From contig NW_014039630.1 in NCBI RefSeq assembly GCF_001186125.1, positions 6,697-30,637 of the forward strand: a DNA stretch of 23,941 bases, in the 5' to 3' direction. This DNA comes from Sphaeroforma arctica JP610 (taxonomy: Eukaryota > Opisthokonta > Ichthyosporea > Ichthyophonida). Below, one piece after another: positions 21,401-23,941 of the stretch (position 1 is its first letter; the number at the start of each line of letters is the position of its first letter). The position numbers were made by a program, and so were the translations under genes. The notes beneath the pieces are model-generated. The model worked only from the letters and a program-made list of their open reading frames with translations, was not told the DNA's origin and ran no database searches.

Positions 21401-22606
21401 AAAAAAAATACCCTGCATCTCATAAAACCCTAAACCCTAAGTCTGACTGCCACAGTTTAATTTGCCCTGTCTGTTCCAGACGATAATGACAATCCGACAC
21501 ATATACAGATGGAAAATTTGCCAGTGAGATATGGACACGGAAACCAGTGAAAGTATGTTCTTCAGGCTGCATATTTCTGATAATTGAGTTAATAAAAAGA
21601 CTATATGGACATTCAAGGTCATAAAACTTGTGCTTGCTGACAAGGATATATATTACTTGAGGACAGGTTTTTACTCCATCAGTACAGACAAGGAATTCAC
21701 ATCCAGACAAATGAAAACAACAATTAGTGACGAAAAAACGACGATGACTGCGCAACAAGGTGTGTTTTATATACTTGAGATACAGACAATGTTACATACA
21801 GCCTTATAGTAGGCGGTGTCAGCCAACAAGATAGGTTTAGCTGCGGAATTGTCCTTTCTGCTTATGGTAAAGCAGCATCAGAAAATCCATAACTCGTGTA
21901 TAGATTTGGAGGCATTGTGTTCGCACGACTATGTCACAAGTGTACAACATGACAACAGAATTTATAAATGAATTTCAGAAACACAATTATTGTAAGTTCT
22001 TGCAAAAGAGCATCACATACCACGGGAGTTGTGCACCAGACAGTGAGATAAGCTTGAATTGTGAAGTAGCATACATCAGTATCATTAATAATAATAAAGG
22101 CAACATAGCTAATTGTGTATTTTTACATATTTGATCAATATTTCAGTACATGTTCATCGGAATAATTGAGTGAATGTACATTTAGTGCCCCCTCCACATT
22201 TTCAATGTATATTTAGAAAATTTGGTGTTCTAATTATGATATAAGGCCGCACATGACCTCAGAGCCCTTTTAAAATAGTCACTTATGAAAAAGATAAAAA
22301 GAAAGGAAAGAGTGCACAGTGCTCGTTCAGGTTGGCGCGATGTTCTCTAAAACGAGCCATGGGAATGGTACTTTTGAAGAAATGTAAACTAAGACTTTGA
22401 CTATAGTGACATTCCGGACTTCACAACGTCAAATAGAAGATAATAGGCCATTGAAATCATCCTCAACTGCCTACAAAATACTGCTTAGCCGGTAGTCAAC
22501 TCGGGTGGATTATTTTTTAGCGAAAATATAGCTGACGAGGATATGGCAAAAAGGACTGATCTAAAGTTATGCAACATGGATGAACCCCCGATCGTGATTC
22601 CTGACG
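21401..22606. other. Unassigned interval
   Basis: AT-rich sequence without a recognised gene. A 112-codon minus-strand frame (21758-21420) and a 67-codon plus-strand frame (21931-22134) show no domain. Two CCCTAAA units at 21428-21440 are too few to be a telomeric tract. Confidence 0.4.
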
Positions 22607-23230
22607 ATGACGCATTACACAACAATACTTATCGCTACTAAGGCTGAGCTCGAGAACGGTCTAAAGATTCTGATCAATTAAGAAATTGGCACACCACTTA
22701 ATATGAAGCCTGTGTATGCATTCGATTTAGAATGGAATATCGACTTATATAGCGATGCGAGTGTCCGTATACGTTAAATGCAAGTATGTACAAATACTGT
22801 GTGCTTTTCAATACGACTAGATCATCTCGTACTTGCTTGAGATATAATACCAGATGTTCTCCGAACTTTCTTGGAGCAGCAAAATACAAGTTGGGTGGGG
22901 TCATTAGTTACACCGGTGGATATGCGGCATAAGGCAGAGCAATATGGAGTGCATATGATTGGTGGGATCAACCTGGTTTCTATATCGAAGAGCGTAAATT
23001 AATAGAATCTGGTAAATGCAGTCTCCAGCAGACAGTCAGAAAGGCGCTTCGTCTGCACATAAAAAAAGGCGGTAAAAGTGATGACTGGGCTACGTACTCC
23101 ATTACTCACCAAATCTCAGATCCTATACGCTGTGTTAGATTTGTATAACTTAAATATACTATACGATGCTGGTGTGCAGGCTCCAATACGAAGTACGAGT
23201 ACAAACGATGTATACGGGTATGTATACATA
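22607..23230 (+). pseudogene. DEDDy 3'-5' exonuclease (WRN-exo-like) pseudogene
   Basis: One frame from ATG 22607 carries the whole exonuclease fold signature. Exo I is AFDLEW with Asp at 22724 and Glu at 22730. The beta-strand MQVCTN matches the usual 'LIQ' strand. VGSLVTPVDM with Asp at 22919 fits exo II, and ILYAVLD with Tyr at 23126 and Asp at 23138 fits exo III. These are the four acids and the tyrosine of DEDDy enzymes (DNA_pol_A_exo1 family, PF01612), which remove nucleotides from 3' ends of DNA or RNA. The frame is crossed by six stop codons (four TAA, one TGA, one TAG) yet no frame change is needed across about 600 bases, and all catalytic residues survive. No introns are needed. No helicase domain is seen, as in the small free-standing exonucleases. 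It is directly followed by an LTR-like repeat at 23231. Most likely a host gene copy that is now dead. Confidence 0.72.
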
Positions 23231-23554
23231 TGTAGAGTATGGAGAGTAGCTGAAAGGACGAGACAATAGGATACAATAGACCTCTTCTCAAGTACGGCTA
23301 TCTCAGCTAAGAAAAGTCCCTAGTCTGAGAGAACCGAACTGAGTCTTTATTTGTGTTTAACTAGACTCAGGATTTACTTGAGTGTTTCTCTCACATGCGG
23401 GAGTCCCGGTATATCTGACCGGTTCTACCGCTAATATTTCTGATGACTCTAATATCAGAAATATTCCAATCCTAGTTCCAAAACTCAGTATTTGATTATT
23501 CTGGGTTTTGGGATTCGGATTGGCTTTTTGATAATCTGGTCCCTAGATGCTACA
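23231..23554 (-). repeat. Solo-LTR-like repeat B, copy 2 (inverted), with 4-bp target-site duplicate
   Basis: This 324-base unit is bounded TGTAG...CTACA and flanked by CATA on both sides (23227-23230 and 23555-23558). It matches 15225-15547 in reverse, including GAGTCTTTATTTGTGTTTA (AATAAA on the minus strand) and the AAACTCAGTATTTGAT core. The TGTAG/CTACA ends and 4-bp duplicate are the same style as the chromovirus LTRs in this window, so it is probably a solo LTR of a related Ty3/Gypsy family, left by recombination between two LTRs. It sits at the end of the exonuclease relic. Confidence 0.82.
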
Positions 23555-23941
23555 CATACACACGTTCAGTATCTGCTATGTGTACTGAAGGCAAATTTTG
23601 TGTTCGTTCTGAAACAGCATCTTGGTATATGTTGAAAGATAGCAAGAAACTTTCAGTGTAACAATTGGGGTCTGGCGGGCAACAACGAGTCCGCAATGCT
23701 GCGCTACTATATGAGGATATGTCACGGAGTAATCATATACACACAGATTATTAGTTTCGCGGCGACCTTCCTATTGTAGAAATACGGCCTCCGGTCAGTC
23801 TAAAATATCAAGATCAATTGAGATAATACATTGGTTTTTATTTGTATTTTAAATAATTTAATACAAGCTCTTTTTCCAATATTTCCAAAGTGTTCTAAAT
23901 GCACTTTGATGGCTCCAATAGCCTGTGTATTTGGTATGACT
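23555..23941. other. Unassigned right end, short open minus-strand frame at the edge
   Basis: No gene is recognised. On the minus strand a frame is open from the window edge to a stop at about 23800, and an AATAAA lies on that strand near 23838. This could be the 3' end of a gene lying to the right, but the peptide is too short to judge. Confidence 0.25.

Noticed and set aside
21428-21440. CCCTAAA repeat resembling a telomere unit
   Set aside because: Only about two units; too short to be an interstitial telomere tract.
21420-21758. 112-codon minus-strand frame
   Set aside because: No recognised domain or splice context; kept only as a remark on the unassigned interval.

Overview
This window is eukaryotic nuclear DNA. 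It has GT-AG introns, compound microsatellites, nested LTR retrotransposon remains, solo-LTR-like repeats and one scaffold gap (13096-13881). The species cannot be named from the sequence. Small introns with GTAAGT/GTATGT donors, chromovirus remains and strong TG/TA/AC strand biases would suit a protist or early-branching opisthokont with a repeat-rich genome, but that is only an impression.

Layout. (1) 1-4050: a microsatellite, a possible promoter region, and the one clearly intact host gene. This is a three-exon gene (1087-4021, + strand) for a 116-residue, very basic protein resembling the UPF0390/DUF2462 family (human C19orf53). Its last 3' splice site lies in a perfect 129-bp tandem duplication. 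(2) 4100-4425: a diverged direct repeat. (3) About 4780-9194 and 12600-14770: minus-strand remains of an old Ty3/Gypsy element with zinc-knuckle, protease, reverse transcriptase, RNase H and integrase similarity. (4) 9195-12599: a younger plus-strand Ty3/Gypsy element inserted into it, with 197-bp LTRs, a 4-bp target-site duplication, a polypurine tract, and an integrase tail ending in a chromodomain (a chromovirus). (5) 15066-15547: two abutting dispersed repeats, A and B. Repeat A recurs at 18496-18634 in the same orientation. Repeat B recurs inverted at 23231-23554, where it looks like a solo LTR. (6) 15600-18240: a long block whose plus strand is rich in A and C, with no recognisable gene. 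(7) 19856-21400: an intron-bearing plus-strand gene remnant with SWIM-like, AT-hook-like and CCHC features, most like the C-terminal half of a MULE/FAR1-type transposase. (8) 22607-23230: a DEDDy 3'-5' exonuclease (WRN-exo-like) pseudogene readable in one frame but crossed by six stops.

The genes do not form an operon or pathway. I found no clearly new biological system. The points most worth a second look are the duplicated splice acceptor in the UPF0390-like gene, the exonuclease relic that lost its reading by stops with no frame change, and the A/C-biased block between copies of repeat A.
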